A stretch of 8,348 nucleotides of DNA from Chloroflexi bacterium UBA6019 (GTDB lineage: Bacteria; Chloroflexota; Dormibacteria; Dormibacterales; Dormibacteraceae): contig DIZV01000097.1 in assembly GCA_002427995.1 (NCBI GenBank), forward strand, positions 1 through 8,348, written 5' to 3'. The translations under genes and the position numbers were made by a program. Below the pieces are notes generated by a model, which saw only the letters and a list, made by a program, of their open reading frames with translations, was not told where the DNA came from and made no database searches. How positions within the stretch are numbered: the first letter of the stretch is position 1; every line of letters starts with the position of its first letter. This document shows positions 7,652 through 8,348 of the stretch, piece after piece.

Positions 7652-8300
7652 ATCGTCGATGGCCACGTCCACACCGAGTGGTCGTGGGACGCCGCGCGGG
7701 GCGACATGGAGGCGACCTGCCGGCGAGCCCTGGAGATCGGCCTGCCGGCCATCGCCTTCACCGACCACGCCGACTTCGTCGTCGTCCACGAGGGGCAGCA
7801 CGGGCTCGACGTCGCCGGCTACCTGGAAGCCGTCGATCGCTGCCGGGCGCGCTTCCCCGAGCTGCGGATCATCTGCGGGGTCGAGCTCGGCGAGCCGCAT
7901 CTCCATCCCGAGGCCGCGGCCCTGGTGCTCGCGGCGGGGAGGATCGAGCGGATCCTCGGCTCGGTCCATTGCGTCACCATCGACGGCCGCCCGCGGGACC
8001 TCAGCGAACGCGGGCTGATGACGGTCGAGAGCGCGCCCGCGCTCTTCCGCCTCTACCTGGCCGAGGTGCTCAACCTGGCCCGGAGCGGCCAGCCCTTCAC
8101 CGTCCTCGCCCACCTTGACTACGCGCGGCGCTACTGGCCCCACGACCAGCTCCCGCTCGACGAGGCCGCTTTCGAGGAGGAGTACCGCGCCATTCTCCGC
8201 GAGGCGGCCCGGCGGGGAGCGGTGCTGGAGGTTAACACCACCCGCGGGGTCGAGCCCGTGCGCGGTCTCTGCCCCGGCCCGCGCGTGGTCCGCTGGTGGT
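7652..8300 (+). CDS. PHP-domain phosphoesterase, histidinol-phosphatase-like (3' end missing, start uncertain)
   Basis: PHP-family metal-dependent hydrolase, closest by motif to HisK/HisJ-type histidinol-phosphatases; the real substrate is unknown. The frame is open from 7595 to the adapter junction. Numbering from ATC 7652, metal ligands in order are H5 and H7 (DGHVHTEWSWD), D38 and H39 (AFTDHADF), E78 (CGVELGEP), H106 (GSVHCV), and H154 and D156 (LAHLDYARRYW). The final GSDAH-type motif expected after RVVRWW is cut off. No ATG, GTG, TTG or CTG occurs in this frame between the upstream TGA (7592-7594) and the first His. The only near-cognate starts are ATC at 7619 and 7652, and the latter puts the protein start just before the HxH motif, as in the family. 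It lies 16 bases after gatB on the same strand, so it is probably read from the gat transcript. A lost start codon through sequence error is also possible. Confidence 0.82.
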
Positions 8301-8348
8301 CTGTCTGCTTATACACATCTGACGCTGCCGACGTAGAGGATAGAGTAG
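8301..8348 (+). other. Illumina Nextera adapter with i5 index (not biological)
   Basis: Bases 8301-8320 are the reverse complement of the Tn5 mosaic end (CTGTCTCTTATACACATCT) with one extra G after CTGTCT. Bases 8321-8334 match the Nextera read-1 tail GACGCTGCCGACGA except for the last base. Bases 8335-8342, AGAGGATA, equal the reverse complement of i5 index 503 (TATCCTCT). The last six bases resemble the following GTGTAG with one mismatch. This is library adapter left at the contig end, and it truncates the PHP gene. Confidence 0.95.

Noticed and set aside
7659..8018. ATG-started 119-codon frame overlapping the PHP gene
   Set aside because: The frame encodes Ser/Arg/Pro-rich shadow sequence; all metal-binding motifs lie in the frame of 7652.
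8301..8320. Tn5/IS50 mosaic-end-like sequence as a natural transposon end
   Set aside because: It continues directly into the Nextera read-1 tail and an i5 index, so it is library adapter.

Overview
This is a GC-rich (roughly 70% by eye) bacterial contig end. It carries housekeeping genes with frequent GTG starts and 4-base GTGA stop/start overlaps. The order pcrA, ligA, gatC, gatA, gatB resembles the pcrA-ligA-...-gatCAB order of Bacillus subtilis and the ligA-gatC-gatA neighbourhood of actinobacteria. High GC, a DUF222/HNH (13E12-type) gene and apparently leaderless promoters point to Actinomycetota. A deep lineage such as Thermoleophilia is possible, but that is inference and needs a phylogeny.

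Layout. Bases 1-1038 encode the C-terminal part of a PcrA/UvrD-type DNA helicase, running in from outside the window. ligA (NAD-dependent DNA ligase, 1035-3018) overlaps its stop codon; its BRCT domain is broken by a one-base insertion near 2844-2848. A DUF222/HNH endonuclease-like gene (3088-4254) lies on the opposite strand, convergent with ligA and divergent from gatC. The 205-base divergent region 4255-4459 holds -10-like hexamers placed so that both flanking genes would have little or no 5' leader, and a G-run cluster fitting a G-quadruplex pattern. gatC (4460-4759), gatA (4756-6216) and gatB (6213-7635) form a tightly overlapping operon for the tRNA-dependent amidotransferase. gatB carries a second one-base insertion, at a C run (7040-7042). 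A PHP-domain (histidinol-phosphatase-like) gene follows at about 7652 with no canonical start codon in frame. It is cut off at 8300, where the sequence changes into Illumina Nextera adapter plus an i5 index (8301-8348).

How it works together. PcrA and LigA serve DNA repair and replication. GatCAB converts Glu-tRNA(Gln), and often Asp-tRNA(Asn), to the amidated forms for translation. The PHP protein is probably a phosphoesterase read through from the gat operon. I see no undescribed system. The points most worth attention are the adapter tail, the two homopolymer-type frameshifts in otherwise intact essential genes (most likely sequence errors), the missing PHP start codon, and the divergent promoter region beside the inserted HNH gene.
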